Below are positions 7,866-16,580 of a stretch of DNA of 64,000 nt, piece after piece. The notes under the pieces are model-generated. The model worked only from the letters and a program-made list of their open reading frames with translations. It did not search any database and was not told the DNA's origin. The stretch is from an uncultured Bacteroidia bacterium (GTDB lineage: Bacteria > Bacteroidota > Bacteroidia > Bacteroidales > Prolixibacteraceae): the NCBI GenBank assembly GCA_903897145.1, contig CAIUAN010000034.1, forward strand, positions 1 through 64,000. The letters are read 5' to 3'. Made by a program: the position numbers and the translations under genes. Within the stretch, counting starts at the first letter, position 1; each line of letters begins with the position of its first letter.

Positions 7866-9912
7866 AACGTATTAAAAACGAATAATTTATTCCAGGCATT
7901 GGATTTTGTAGAATAGTTCTGTAAGACTCATTAAAGAGGTTAAGGATTTTTAGTTCTACGTCTAATTTAGAGCGTTTGAAATTTATTCCTCGACCTAGAT
8001 AAATGTTATTCATCAAATAGGGATGTAAGGTTTCAAACGGGGATGTTTTCGTATTGCTTGTTGATGTATACCTTGAGCTATAATAGGTCCATACCCAAGT
8101 AAAATGATATTGTTTACGGGATAGATCGAACAAGATATTGGCCGAGTTTCTGGGGATATAGGGAAGCTGCTTTCCAATGGACTCATCAGCCCAGGATTTT
8201 GGATTATCTCGATTAATAGATCTGGTATACGCATAGTTACCATTTAGTCTGAATTGAATCGATTTTATTTTTCCACTTACACTGGTGTTAAATTCTAGAC
8301 CACTTGTATTAACCCTTTTTATATTGGAAGGTTCCCAGTACCCCTTTGGAGTTGGAAGCCAAATAATCCAATTGTTAATTCCTGATGCATAGGCTGAAAT
8401 GTTTGCGTTAAACTGAATTTGATTTAATGCACCTGAGAAGCCACTTCCTAGATCTATCATTGTTCCCTTTTCGGCCTTTAATAGTGGATTTCCTCCTGGA
8501 ACAAAATATAAATCATTTAAGCTAGGTAAATGGTAGTTTCTGGCTAAATTTCCATTTAAAAAGAAGCTTTTATTGGCCAAAGGATGATAGATTAAACCAG
8601 CTGAAGGGATGATTGGCAAGAAAGATTTTCCCACTAACTCAGTTCTAGAAATTAGTTTGCCGGTTAAGTTCTCATTGAAAATATTTACAAGTTGAACAGT
8701 TACCGAATGGTCTTGTCGCTTTGCATCGTACCCTTCGGTTTGACTGTTTTGTGGCGAATTAATAGAATTAACGCTTGAAAATACTTCATTCGCTGTTGTA
8801 GTTATGTTTAGATTTTCTTTGATCTTGAAATCGTAAGTGGCTATAAATAAGTATGATTCTACATTTGCAGTCGCATCTGTTATCAACTGATCAAGTGTAC
8901 CAGAGATTTTATTTTTTAATTGATAAGTCGAATGTTGCAGATTAGCTCCGGACTCAATGGTCAAGGTTCCTTTTGAGCCATAGTGCTTGTATTCGCCCAT
9001 AACTCTGTTGGCGTTCTCTTGCTGTCGATTTAAATTGTAGTTTATATTGGTTTCATTGGTTTGAAGACGTGGTAAACTTCGATCATTATACTGATACCAA
9101 TATCGAAAAGTCAAAAAACTTTGTTGAGAAGGATGCAAATAAAATTCTTGCAAGACCCCTTTACTTCCATATTGAGCATTTAAATTTTTCTGGGAAGGAT
9201 AGATATAGTTACCTGTAAGCGGGTCAATATTTGCAATTAACTTATTTTTAAAGGTATAGTCATTATCAGAAAAGCTATAGAAAGCTCTTGTTTGGGATTG
9301 GACTTTGGTATTTCCTAAACTAAGTTTGATAAACTCGTCTTTAGTTCCATAGCTTCCAATGCCAGTTAAGATCTGACCGGAGAATTTATTTTGCCAATCA
9401 CCCTTATTTTCAATCTTTACAAGTCCGCCTAAGGCTCCACTCTGATCAACTAAGGAGGCTGATCCATGCTCCACCGTTATTTGATCACTAAAGTAAACTG
9501 GTATTGTAGAGAAATCCACCATTCCAAGCATCGGCGAGTTTAAAGGAATTCCATTCCACAAAACGGAGGTGTGCGAAGGAGCAGTTCCTCGAAATGAGGC
9601 TGTTGTCATCGCACCGCGTCCATATTCCTTTATGTAGATTGAAGTATTCTGCGTTACTAACTCTGCAAGGCTAGATGTTAACGATTTAATCATGGATAAT
9701 GAGTCGATTGCATGAGTCCTTCCATCGTTATAGACTGTTTGAGTCGATCGTGAAATGATTGAGATTGGCTTAATCTGATGAGTGTCTGACAAGTTTTGTG
9801 TATACCCAGTATTTAGGAGTAGAATGAAGCAAATAATGGAGTATAATAGCGTTGCGAACCTCTTTTTAGCCTTCGATCTGCGCATCATTTGCTTAATTCG
9901 CTGGGTAATCAA
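7855..9912 (-). CDS. BtuB-like TonB-dependent outer-membrane receptor, predicted cobalamin importer
   Basis: A 685-residue TonB-dependent receptor. A basic N-terminus and hydrophobic stretch (LLYSIICFILLLNTG) form the signal peptide. The plug domain follows, with SFRGTAPSHTSVLWNGIPL and ITVEHGSASLVDQSGALGG. The remaining 500 residues are barrel strands ending in the aromatic terminus INYSFLIRYDF expected for BAM recognition. Internal Mets at residues 9 and 10 would start just after the upstream gene's stop and may be the real starts; the longest reading overlaps by 20 bp. The upstream cobalamin riboswitch and a BtuG-like neighbour indicate B12 or a related corrinoid as substrate. Confidence 0.85.
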   Translation of the reverse strand: MITQRIKQMMRRSKAKKRFATLLYSIICFILLLNTGYTQNLSDTHQIKPISIISRSTQTVYNDGRTHAIDSLSMIKSLTSSLAELVTQNTSIYIKEYGRGAMTTASFRGTAPSHTSVLWNGIPLNSPMLGMVDFSTIPVYFSDQITVEHGSASLVDQSGALGGLVKIENKGDWQNKFSGQILTGIGSYGTKDEFIKLSLGNTKVQSQTRAFYSFSDNDYTFKNKLIANIDPLTGNYIYPSQKNLNAQYGSKGVLQEFYLHPSQQSFLTFRYWYQYNDRSLPRLQTNETNINYNLNRQQENANRVMGEYKHYGSKGTLTIESGANLQHSTYQLKNKISGTLDQLITDATANVESYLFIATYDFKIKENLNITTTANEVFSSVNSINSPQNSQTEGYDAKRQDHSVTVQLVNIFNENLTGKLISRTELVGKSFLPIIPSAGLIYHPLANKSFFLNGNLARNYHLPSLNDLYFVPGGNPLLKAEKGTMIDLGSGFSGALNQIQFNANISAYASGINNWIIWLPTPKGYWEPSNIKRVNTSGLEFNTSVSGKIKSIQFRLNGNYAYTRSINRDNPKSWADESIGKQLPYIPRNSANILFDLSRKQYHFTWVWTYYSSRYTSTSNTKTSPFETLHPYLMNNIYLGRGINFKRSKLDVELKILNLFNESYRTILQNPMPGINYSFLIRYDF

Positions 9913-11050
9913 TCAAAGAGAGGTCTACAGCTCCACTGACTTCAGTCGATATTTCGTTTAACCATCCAGCTATCTGAAAAACACCACTTTGTACTTTAAT
10001 AAATGAAATATTCGTAACGGTCACTGAATGTCCATTTTTATCAACACAATCCGAAAGATCAAATAGATTAGCTTTCAGCGCAGCGTTGTAATCTAAATTC
10101 GAGTAACATTCTCCATAACCAAATGAAAACAAACCTGCTCGCAAAGCCCAATTCTCTTGACCAGAGTTATTTGAAGTATTTTGATAGGCATTTGGTAATT
10201 TTTCACCTGTAAATACGACCTCTGCTTTAGTCCCATAACCGCTCCACCACCACGAAGTTGAGCCAAACCCAGGAATGAGTTCACCATGGTGACCTAGGTT
10301 GTCGTTCCAAGTGACATTCCCATTTATTGTTGGTTTTAAGTATGTTACTTGATAGTTGTGTATAGTTTCTGGGTTGCTATACTCACTTCCCTTGATCTCA
10401 AGCCAATCACCATCATTGGGGATTCCGTCATTGTTAACATCACTCATGACAGATATAACGGCTGGCTCAGAACCTGGTCCTGGCTGGGTAAAGACTCCAA
10501 AATCTTTTCCTGTGGTATTGTTTATAGGATGATCAAATCCAGCAATGATATAGCCACCCCAGCCTCCAAGCGAAGTATATATTTTTGAACCAGTCCAAGG
10601 TTGCCCGATGAAATCCGAGCCATTCCAATCCGCAGAAATGATAGAGGCATGCTGACCAGGTCCATATTTGTAATCAAAGACCTTGGTTATATAGGGAGAG
10701 AAGTTTGAAAAGGCTTTAATAGAGATGGTTTTGAAATCTGATCCTATTTGATTTGATACTTTAAGTTGAATATCGTAATTACCTATTTTTGAAGGATTAA
10801 AGTTTAATATTTTATCCAACGAAACTACATTTCCATTCAGAGTCCATGTATAACTTGAGTGGTTGTCATTAACGATTAAAGGGGTAATAGGAATTGATTT
10901 TCCAACCTCGACTTTGAACCCATCAATAGGTACATTAATGGATATAATGGGTCCTGTGATTTTATCTGCATGACTGCACGATAAAACAAATATGACAATA
11001 TATACAGGCCATAAAGCCTGATATTTAGAATAAAACATACTTAAAATCAA
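9893..11050 (-). CDS. Surface lipoprotein with PKD-like domain, B12-regulated
   Basis: The 385-residue product has a lipoprotein signal (IVIFVLSC, lipid Cys near residue 25). An Ig/PKD-like domain follows (about 35-115, with YTWTLNGNVV and GNYDIQLKVSNQIG). A C-terminal domain contains GGWGGYIIAGFDHPI, SDVNNDGIPNDGDWLEIKGS and a Trp/Gly-rich SWWWSGYG segment. The aspartate-rich loop resembles calcium-binding loops. The architecture matches the PKD_3-type Bacteroidota cell-surface proteins often found near BtuB-like receptors (recalled). It is the first gene after the cobalamin riboswitch, so a role in surface corrinoid binding is plausible but unproven. The exact biochemical function is unknown to me. 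Confidence 0.72.
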   Translation of the reverse strand: MILSMFYSKYQALWPVYIVIFVLSCSHADKITGPIISINVPIDGFKVEVGKSIPITPLIVNDNHSSYTWTLNGNVVSLDKILNFNPSKIGNYDIQLKVSNQIGSDFKTISIKAFSNFSPYITKVFDYKYGPGQHASIISADWNGSDFIGQPWTGSKIYTSLGGWGGYIIAGFDHPINNTTGKDFGVFTQPGPGSEPAVISVMSDVNNDGIPNDGDWLEIKGSEYSNPETIHNYQVTYLKPTINGNVTWNDNLGHHGELIPGFGSTSWWWSGYGTKAEVVFTGEKLPNAYQNTSNNSGQENWALRAGLFSFGYGECYSNLDYNAALKANLFDLSDCVDKNGHSVTVTNISFIKVQSGVFQIAGWLNEISTEVSGAVDLSLIDYPAN

Positions 11051-11139
11051 ATAATTAATAACTATTAATTGATTTTAAGCTAATGGGAAGTATTGCAGAA
11101 TGGAAAAATCGGCCATCTGTACGCTTTTGTCCCGAAAGC

Positions 11140-11330
11140 TTAAACCGTGAATGGCTGGTCTTCTGACTTATCCCGATTTCTAATCACCTTCCCATCCCTA
11201 TTTGAGGTAAGAATAGTGGTATTTGACTAGAAACATACTATTCCGCATTTGCGGAATCGGGTTTTACAGCAGCGGGAACTGTTCCGGATTTACACCGGAT
11301 TCCCAAATTAAGCCCCTAAAGGCACCAATT
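11140..11330 (-). promoter_or_regulatory. Cobalamin (B12) riboswitch
   Basis: Read on the minus strand, the region begins GGTGCC (11326-11321), continues GGGAATCCGGTGTAAATCCGG, then CCCGCTGCTG (11276-11267), a perfect TTCCGC/GCGGAA hairpin (11256-11241), GGGAAGGTGATTAG, and ends with GTCAGAAGACCAGCC at about 11167-11153. These are the conserved blocks of the adenosylcobalamin riboswitch, including the core and the B12-box equivalent. It sits in the leader of the PKD lipoprotein, BtuB-like and BtuG-like genes, about 90 bases before the first start codon. Cobalamin binding normally represses such operons. Confidence 0.96.
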
Positions 11331-11335
11331 CATCA

Positions 11336-11365
11336 CAAAAATAAGTAAATCATTCTAGCGTCAAA
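11336..11365 (-). promoter_or_regulatory. Promoter of the B12 uptake operon
   Basis: On the minus strand TTTG (11365-11362) is separated by 18 bases from TATTTTTG (11343-11336), an exact match to the Bacteroidota TTTG-N-TAnnTTTG pattern. Predicted transcription start is about 11330, exactly where the riboswitch begins, which supports both calls. Confidence 0.75.
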
Positions 11366-11399
11366 GGAATATTGATTAATTATTTAAAATTGTTAATAA

Positions 11400-12143
11400 C
11401 TAATCAACCGTGTTACGCGCATGTATGTGGCTAAGGTTATAGATAACAGCTATATAAAGATAGCTTTTTCTTGAATTACCGGCTGGATTGTAGATGGTAT
11501 CGCTAAGTCGACCAAATGAAAGTGTGGCATTGTGATTCATTTGAAGTCCAGCACCAGTAAACAACCTATTTTTCTCGATTTTGATCCCATCTAAAGGAAT
11601 ATAAAGCTCATTGTTACAGGAAAGAAAGAATCGACTGGGTTTTTTAGGGTCTTGATTCAGATTCGCCATAAACCCGATTCGAAAGCGAAATCTATTCTGA
11701 TATCCATCAGAAAGAAAACGTTGCTCTAGACGGCCTCTGTGCTCAAAACTAAAACGATCATAGGAATGTTTAACGTTTAGCTCCTCCCAAGTTCGAAACT
11801 CATTTCTTGATTTCTGTACATCAAATAGAGTGCCGCTATCGCACGTATGGAAAAGTCCCGAGCCTATTGCCGTGGCGAGGTTTGATCGAATGGCATAATA
11901 GACCGTTTCTTTGACCTCATAATAATCGTATTTTAAATTGAAATCAGCGCTTTTAAAATGATTTTCTTGTATCATCGACCACTTCTCATTAAACTTACTC
12001 TTGAAAATAAGGGCATTCCAATTTCCAAGCCCAGTTTCTGAGCGGGCCTCCTGGCACGAAAAGGCAATCATCCAAGGGAGTATCAGTAATCTAAATAGGA
12101 CTTTAATAGGCAAGGGTGCTGAATGAAATTTTCGAAAGTCCAA
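11400..12143 (-). CDS. DUF2490 outer-membrane family protein
   Basis: A 247-residue protein with a hydrophobic export signal (VLFRLLILPWMIAFSC) and a body of short amphipathic strands: LGNWNALIFKSKF near the start, FSFEHRGRLEQRFL, YQNRFRFRIGFMANL, and a final YLYIAVIYNLSH strand. This is the DUF2490 pattern, predicted to form a small outer-membrane beta barrel of unknown role. The gene ends 35 bp before the B12 operon promoter and is not under the riboswitch, because the riboswitch lies downstream of it on the same strand. A Cys at the end of the hydrophobic stretch could make it a lipoprotein, but this is uncertain. Confidence 0.75.
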   Translation of the reverse strand: MDFRKFHSAPLPIKVLFRLLILPWMIAFSCQEARSETGLGNWNALIFKSKFNEKWSMIQENHFKSADFNLKYDYYEVKETVYYAIRSNLATAIGSGLFHTCDSGTLFDVQKSRNEFRTWEELNVKHSYDRFSFEHRGRLEQRFLSDGYQNRFRFRIGFMANLNQDPKKPSRFFLSCNNELYIPLDGIKIEKNRLFTGAGLQMNHNATLSFGRLSDTIYNPAGNSRKSYLYIAVIYNLSHIHARNTVD

Positions 12144-12229
12144 AAATAGTATTTATCTCGTGGTCTATGAGTATGAAAAGAATAATTTGTATTCAACTAA
12201 GTAGGTTATAAGCGATTTAAATATCGAAA

Positions 12230-12243
12230 AAAAGTATACTTTT
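12230..12243. promoter_or_regulatory. 14-bp perfect palindrome in a divergent intergenic region
   Basis: AAAAGTATACTTTT lies between the divergently transcribed DUF2490 gene and pepD. It could be an operator for a dimeric regulator, but AT-rich palindromes arise by chance and no second copy was noticed. Confidence 0.25.
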
Positions 12244-12304
12244 AAATGATAGGTCTATGTTCGATCTAATGCATTAACATATTAAAATTCAATATACTAG
12301 AAAA

Positions 12305-13756
12305 ATGACTTCCCTAGATTCATTATCACCTAAGTCAGTTTGGCGATTTTTTGATGCGATATGCAAAATTCCGCGACCTTCTAAACACGAAGAGGAAATT
12401 ATAGCATTCCTTATGGATTTTGCTGCAAGTCATAATCTATCGGCGAAACGTGACGAGGCTGGCAATGTTTTAATTACAAAGTCCGCAACTCCTGGATTTG
12501 AAGCGCGAAGGCCCCTTGTTTTGCAGTCACATCTTGACATGGTTTGCGAGAAGAATAGCGATACGATACATAATTTCTTCACTGATCCTATAAGACCAAT
12601 TATAGCGGGCGATTGGGTTACAGCTCAAGGGACTACATTGGGGGCCGACTGTGGGATTGGAATTGCAACGCAATTAGCTGTTTTAGAATCAGATGATCTT
12701 AGGCATGGTACAATTGAGTGTTTGTTTACCGTTGATGAAGAGACTGGTCTTACTGGTGCGAAGGCATTACAGCCCGGATTTTTTAGTAGTAAAGCGCTTA
12801 TTAACCTTGATTCCGAAGATGAAGGAGAACTTTTTATTGGGTGTGCAGGTGGCATAGATACGGTTGCTACACTATCATACCAGCTACAGAAAGAACCAGA
12901 AGGATATTTCCCTTTGCGAATAGCAGTATCTGGCTTCCAAGGGGGGCATTCGGGTGATGATATTGATAAGAATAGAGGAAATGCCATAAAAGTTCTCAAT
13001 CGATTTTTGGCACACTTAACTCAAAATTACTCTTTTCTTCTACAACATTTTGAAGGGGGAAACCTTCGTAATGCAATTGCTCGTGAGGCTTTTGCAATTG
13101 TATTAATACCAAAATCTAAAAAGGAGTCGGTGACAATTGATTTTAATCTCTTTCGCTCTCAGATTGAAATTGAAATGCTATTGAATGAACCTTTTATGCA
13201 GCTAAATTTAGAATCGACTGAGTCAGCTGGTTTTGTTTTAGATCAAGTTACTCAGACTAATCTAATTCGTTCTTTATATGCATGTCCTCATGGTGTTCTG
13301 GCGATGAGCACTCGAATGCCCGGGCTCGTCGAGACCTCTACGAATCTAGCATCTGTTAAGTTTATACCTGGGAATAAGATTGAAATAACCACCAGTCAGC
13401 GTAGCGACCTTGGAAGTGCTATTTTAGATGCATCAGCCATGGTACATTCTGTCTTTCATATGATAGGAGCTGAAACGACTAGTGGCGAAGGCTATCCTGG
13501 ATGGACACCAAATCCATCTTCGGAACTGCTTGAGCTAACAAAAAAGGCATATATAAGCTTGTTTAATCAAACACCTATTGTACGATCTATTCACGCAGGA
13601 TTGGAGTGTGGTCTATTTCTTGAGAAACTTCCTGAATTGGATATGATATCATTCGGTCCAACAATGCGCGGAGTTCATTCGCCAGATGAGAAGATAAATA
13701 TTGAAACGGTTGATAAATTTTGGAAGCTATTAGTTAAGGTTTTAGAAAATTATTAG
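12305..13756 (+). CDS. pepD: Aminoacyl-histidine dipeptidase (peptidase D)
   Basis: A 483-residue M20-family metallopeptidase, standard length for PepD. The metal-binding landmarks are LQSHLDMVCEKN (His/Asp ligands, about residues 78-89), TTLGADCGIGIA, and FTVDEETGLTGAKAL with the catalytic Glu-Glu. The lid domain follows (FQGGHSGDDIDKNRGNA). The C-terminal metal site includes SIHAGLECGLF and ISFGPTMRGVHSPDE. It hydrolyses Xaa-His dipeptides in the cytoplasm. It is monocistronic or leads into the lipoprotein gene 117 bp downstream. Confidence 0.93.
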   Translation: MTSLDSLSPKSVWRFFDAICKIPRPSKHEEEIIAFLMDFAASHNLSAKRDEAGNVLITKSATPGFEARRPLVLQSHLDMVCEKNSDTIHNFFTDPIRPIIAGDWVTAQGTTLGADCGIGIATQLAVLESDDLRHGTIECLFTVDEETGLTGAKALQPGFFSSKALINLDSEDEGELFIGCAGGIDTVATLSYQLQKEPEGYFPLRIAVSGFQGGHSGDDIDKNRGNAIKVLNRFLAHLTQNYSFLLQHFEGGNLRNAIAREAFAIVLIPKSKKESVTIDFNLFRSQIEIEMLLNEPFMQLNLESTESAGFVLDQVTQTNLIRSLYACPHGVLAMSTRMPGLVETSTNLASVKFIPGNKIEITTSQRSDLGSAILDASAMVHSVFHMIGAETTSGEGYPGWTPNPSSELLELTKKAYISLFNQTPIVRSIHAGLECGLFLEKLPELDMISFGPTMRGVHSPDEKINIETVDKFWKLLVKVLENY

Positions 13757-13873
13757 CATATAGAAACATTAAATAACTCAAAGAATTAGTTTATTTGCAG
13801 AATAATTTTGTCATTGACTTACATGCATAGTTTGTACTTTAAAATAATATACAACCTCAAAATAAAGAGTTTA

Positions 13874-14908
13874 ATGACCAGTAAACACTTGTTTTTATTG
13901 GTCGTAGGTATTTTGTTGTTCGGTTGCTCTTCATTGCGCGATATTGCTGTGGAGACATCTGTCGCACCTGAATATCCAATTGCAGATGATGTTCAAAGTC
14001 TTGTTTTACTCAATCGAAGTATGAATGCTGAATTCTCCAACCTCTCGATTGATTCCTTGGAGCATTTGCTAGTGAGTAAAAATTTAAATCTCGATTCGGT
14101 GTATAGAGATAGTCTGGCGGCAGATACTTTGATACATGTTACTGCTCACTCGCTTTTTGATTCTGGTCGTTTTGATGTCGTTGTTCCTCAAGAATATGCT
14201 GTTTATCGGAATAATTTCAAGGATGTAGATGCACCTTTATCTCACAAAGCAGTGGATGAAATTTGTGAGATTTATAAAGCAGATGCTATATTGGTCTTAG
14301 AAGGTTTTGCCGAGCGTTTAGTAACACGCTATAGCTACAGTGCATTTGAAATTTCTCTTTCTGATCCTTATACCGCATCTTCTGATTTAAGTCATAAATC
14401 TGACTGGCGATTGTATCGCAAGGGGCAAACTAAACCACCTCTTCGCTTTTCAGTGAATGATTCAATATACTGGAAACAAAGTAGTTCAAACCTAAATGAT
14501 CTTTATATAAGAATGCCAAAAACGAAAGAGGTCTTGATCTCTGGTGGGGTAGATGCTGGTCTTAAAATGGCAGGTTTAATATCTCCTAATTGGTCAACAT
14601 CAAATCGTCATTATTATCTAACAGGAAATACGGAAATAGATAAGGCTGAATTGTATGTCAAGGAAAATAAATGGGATTTAGCTGAAGCAATCTGGATAAA
14701 ATCTAGCACTATCCCGTCCAAAAATATTCGTTCTAAAATAGAGTATAATTTAGCTTTAGCAGCGGAGATGAAAGGGGACTTAGATGGAGCACTCGAATGG
14801 GCACTTAAATCTTACAAGTCGGCTTATTCACCTAAAGTTGACGAATACTATAAGCTTTTAACCAATCTTAAAAGAAAGCGCAAGAACGAATCGAAAGAGC
14901 ATTTTTGA
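13874..14908 (+). CDS. DUF6340-type lipoprotein of unknown function
   Basis: The start at 13874 is preferred because it gives a clean lipoprotein signal (MTSKHLFLLVVGILLFGCSS, lipid Cys at residue 18). An upstream ATG at 13808 would add 22 residues that spoil it. The 344-residue product has a central DAILVLEGFAERL segment and a C-terminal helical repeat region (EKNKWDL-like, then LALAAEMKGDLDGALEWALKSYKSAY) that looks like a TPR pair. This arrangement matches Bacteroidota DUF6340 lipoproteins as I recall them. It probably acts in the periplasm or inner leaflet of the outer membrane; role unknown. Confidence 0.65.
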   Translation: MTSKHLFLLVVGILLFGCSSLRDIAVETSVAPEYPIADDVQSLVLLNRSMNAEFSNLSIDSLEHLLVSKNLNLDSVYRDSLAADTLIHVTAHSLFDSGRFDVVVPQEYAVYRNNFKDVDAPLSHKAVDEICEIYKADAILVLEGFAERLVTRYSYSAFEISLSDPYTASSDLSHKSDWRLYRKGQTKPPLRFSVNDSIYWKQSSSNLNDLYIRMPKTKEVLISGGVDAGLKMAGLISPNWSTSNRHYYLTGNTEIDKAELYVKENKWDLAEAIWIKSSTIPSKNIRSKIEYNLALAAEMKGDLDGALEWALKSYKSAYSPKVDEYYKLLTNLKRKRKNESKEHF

Positions 14909-15048
14909 GCTGAAATTTGCTTGATTCATCACTCTTTGTAGCTTGTTAATCCGATTATTTAATGCGATAGAAAGTTTGCGCAGTTAGGTTTATCGAGTTA
15001 TCAAGAAAGATTAGTATTTTTGTAGACTAAATAATTTAACCATAAAAA

Positions 15049-15795
15049 ATGAAACTTTTACAGGGAAAAACGGCAATCATTACCGGAGCATCTCGCGGTA
15101 TTGGCAAAGCAATTGCAATTAAATTTGCAGAGGAAGGATGTGATATCGCTTTTACAGATTTGTTCTACGATGATATTGCAAAGGCTACTGAAGCTGAACT
15201 TAAGGCTATGGGCGTTAAGGCACAAGGATATGCCTCTGATGCATCTAAGTTTGATGACACTCAAAAAGTTGTTGATCAGATTATTGCAGATTTTGGTGCT
15301 GTTGATGTTTTAATTAACAATGCTGGTATCACAAAGGATACACTTTTAATGAGAATGACAGAAGATCAGTGGGATGCTGTAATTCAAGTTAATCTTAAGT
15401 CTGTATTTAACTTTACTAAAGCTGTTCAGACTATAATGTTAAAGCAGAGAAGCGGTTCTATTGTTAATATGAGCTCTGTTGTAGGGGTAAGTGGCAACGC
15501 AGGACAATCGAATTATTCGGCTTCTAAAGCTGGTATCATCGGATTTACTAAATCAATTGCTAAAGAGCTAGGTTCGAGAGGTATTCGTTCGAATGCGATT
15601 GCTCCTGGCTTTATCATCACTGAGATGACTGCTAAAATTCCTGAGGATGCTCGTAAACAATGGGAAGCTTCAATTCCAATGAAAAGAGGAGGAACACCAG
15701 AAGAAGTGGCGAAAGTGGCTCTGTTTTTTGCATCTGATCTTTCTTCCTATGTCTCAGGACAGGTTATTACCGTTTGTGGTGCAATGAATACTTAA
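15049..15795 (+). CDS. fabG: 3-oxoacyl-[acyl-carrier-protein] reductase
   Basis: A 248-residue short-chain dehydrogenase with the cofactor loop TGASRGIGKAIA (residues about 13-24), the NNAG motif, the catalytic NMSSVVG serine segment and the YSASKAG Tyr-Lys pair. FabG reduces 3-oxoacyl-ACP with NADPH in fatty-acid elongation. Length and a C-terminal SGQVITVCGAMN fit FabG well. A TATTTTTG -7 box lies at 15015-15022 without an obvious -33 element. The gene is followed by a strong shared terminator. Confidence 0.9.
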   Translation: MKLLQGKTAIITGASRGIGKAIAIKFAEEGCDIAFTDLFYDDIAKATEAELKAMGVKAQGYASDASKFDDTQKVVDQIIADFGAVDVLINNAGITKDTLLMRMTEDQWDAVIQVNLKSVFNFTKAVQTIMLKQRSGSIVNMSSVVGVSGNAGQSNYSASKAGIIGFTKSIAKELGSRGIRSNAIAPGFIITEMTAKIPEDARKQWEASIPMKRGGTPEEVAKVALFFASDLSSYVSGQVITVCGAMNT

Positions 15796-15812
15796 TCAAT
15801 CGTTTCCATTAT

Positions 15813-15848
15813 AAAACAAAAGAGCTGAGAAATCAGCTCTTTTGTTTT
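15813..15848. terminator. Bidirectional intrinsic terminator between fabG and an OMP gene
   Basis: AAAACAAAAGAGCTGA and its exact complement flank a 4-base loop, giving a 16-bp stem ending in A and T tracts. It is placed between two convergent genes and can end transcription from both. Confidence 0.9.
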
Positions 15849-15878
15849 ATATATGCATTGATCAAGCTTGTTTGCACA

Positions 15879-16475
15879 TTAAATGAATTTAAATCCGACA
15901 GCTAAACTTACAAAGTTAGCTTTGTTGCCAAAACCACTTCCTGTTAAGATTGGCACACTTAACTGAGAAAGGCCCCATTCATATCGTATGTCAAATGTGA
16001 GCGGGCCGATGTCGATTCCAGAACCGAGCTGCCAATCCCAAGTGTTATTATTTAATTTATCTAAGCTTACAGAACTTATATTTGAAACTTGGGTGCCTGA
16101 GGCTTTAAATGACATTGCAGGTCCTGTAAACACCCGTAAAGAGGCTAATTTTAAGTCAATTAACTTATAGCCTAACAAGATTGGCACTTGAAATGTGTTT
16201 AAGGTTAGATTCTGCAAGACCGCGCCTGCACTTGACCCACAAAGTTTATGACAGAAGAGTATTTCGGGCTGAACATAAAATTTCTTAACACCCAAACGGG
16301 CAAAAACACCTAAGTTATATCCAGACTTTGAAAGCGAACTGAAAGTCGTAGAGTTAATGGTGCTTTCAGTTAACGTAGTGCTCTTATTTAGCCCCCCTTT
16401 GACCCCAAAGTGAAACTGAGCAAAGCTCGAGGCAAAAAGAGCTGTAAAAACAACACTTAAGACAATTTTTTTCAT
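15879..16475 (-). CDS. Porin-family outer-membrane beta-barrel protein
   Basis: A 198-residue exported protein. The signal peptide is MKKIVLSVVFTALFASSFAQ, and the mature part opens with FHFGVKGGLNKST, the usual start of the Bacteroidota PF13568-like eight-stranded barrel. Alternating strands follow (GVFARLGVKKFYVQPEILF, then DIRYEWGLSQLSVP), and it ends in a terminal FVSLAVGFKFI strand for barrel assembly. No specific function can be assigned. It is convergent with fabG. Confidence 0.8.
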   Translation of the reverse strand: MKKIVLSVVFTALFASSFAQFHFGVKGGLNKSTTLTESTINSTTFSSLSKSGYNLGVFARLGVKKFYVQPEILFCHKLCGSSAGAVLQNLTLNTFQVPILLGYKLIDLKLASLRVFTGPAMSFKASGTQVSNISSVSLDKLNNNTWDWQLGSGIDIGPLTFDIRYEWGLSQLSVPILTGSGFGNKANFVSLAVGFKFI

Positions 16476-16580
16476 AGCTTAATAGTTCGTTAAAATCTAA
16501 TATTTAATAACTTGAGCTAAGGTACGAAAACCATTGGTTTATAGTTTCTTTTCGAGCTTTTTTAAATTATTGACCCTATT

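Noticed and set aside
12625-12999. 124-residue open frame antisense to pepD
   Set aside because: Covers the metal-site coding region of pepD in mirror; no independent support.
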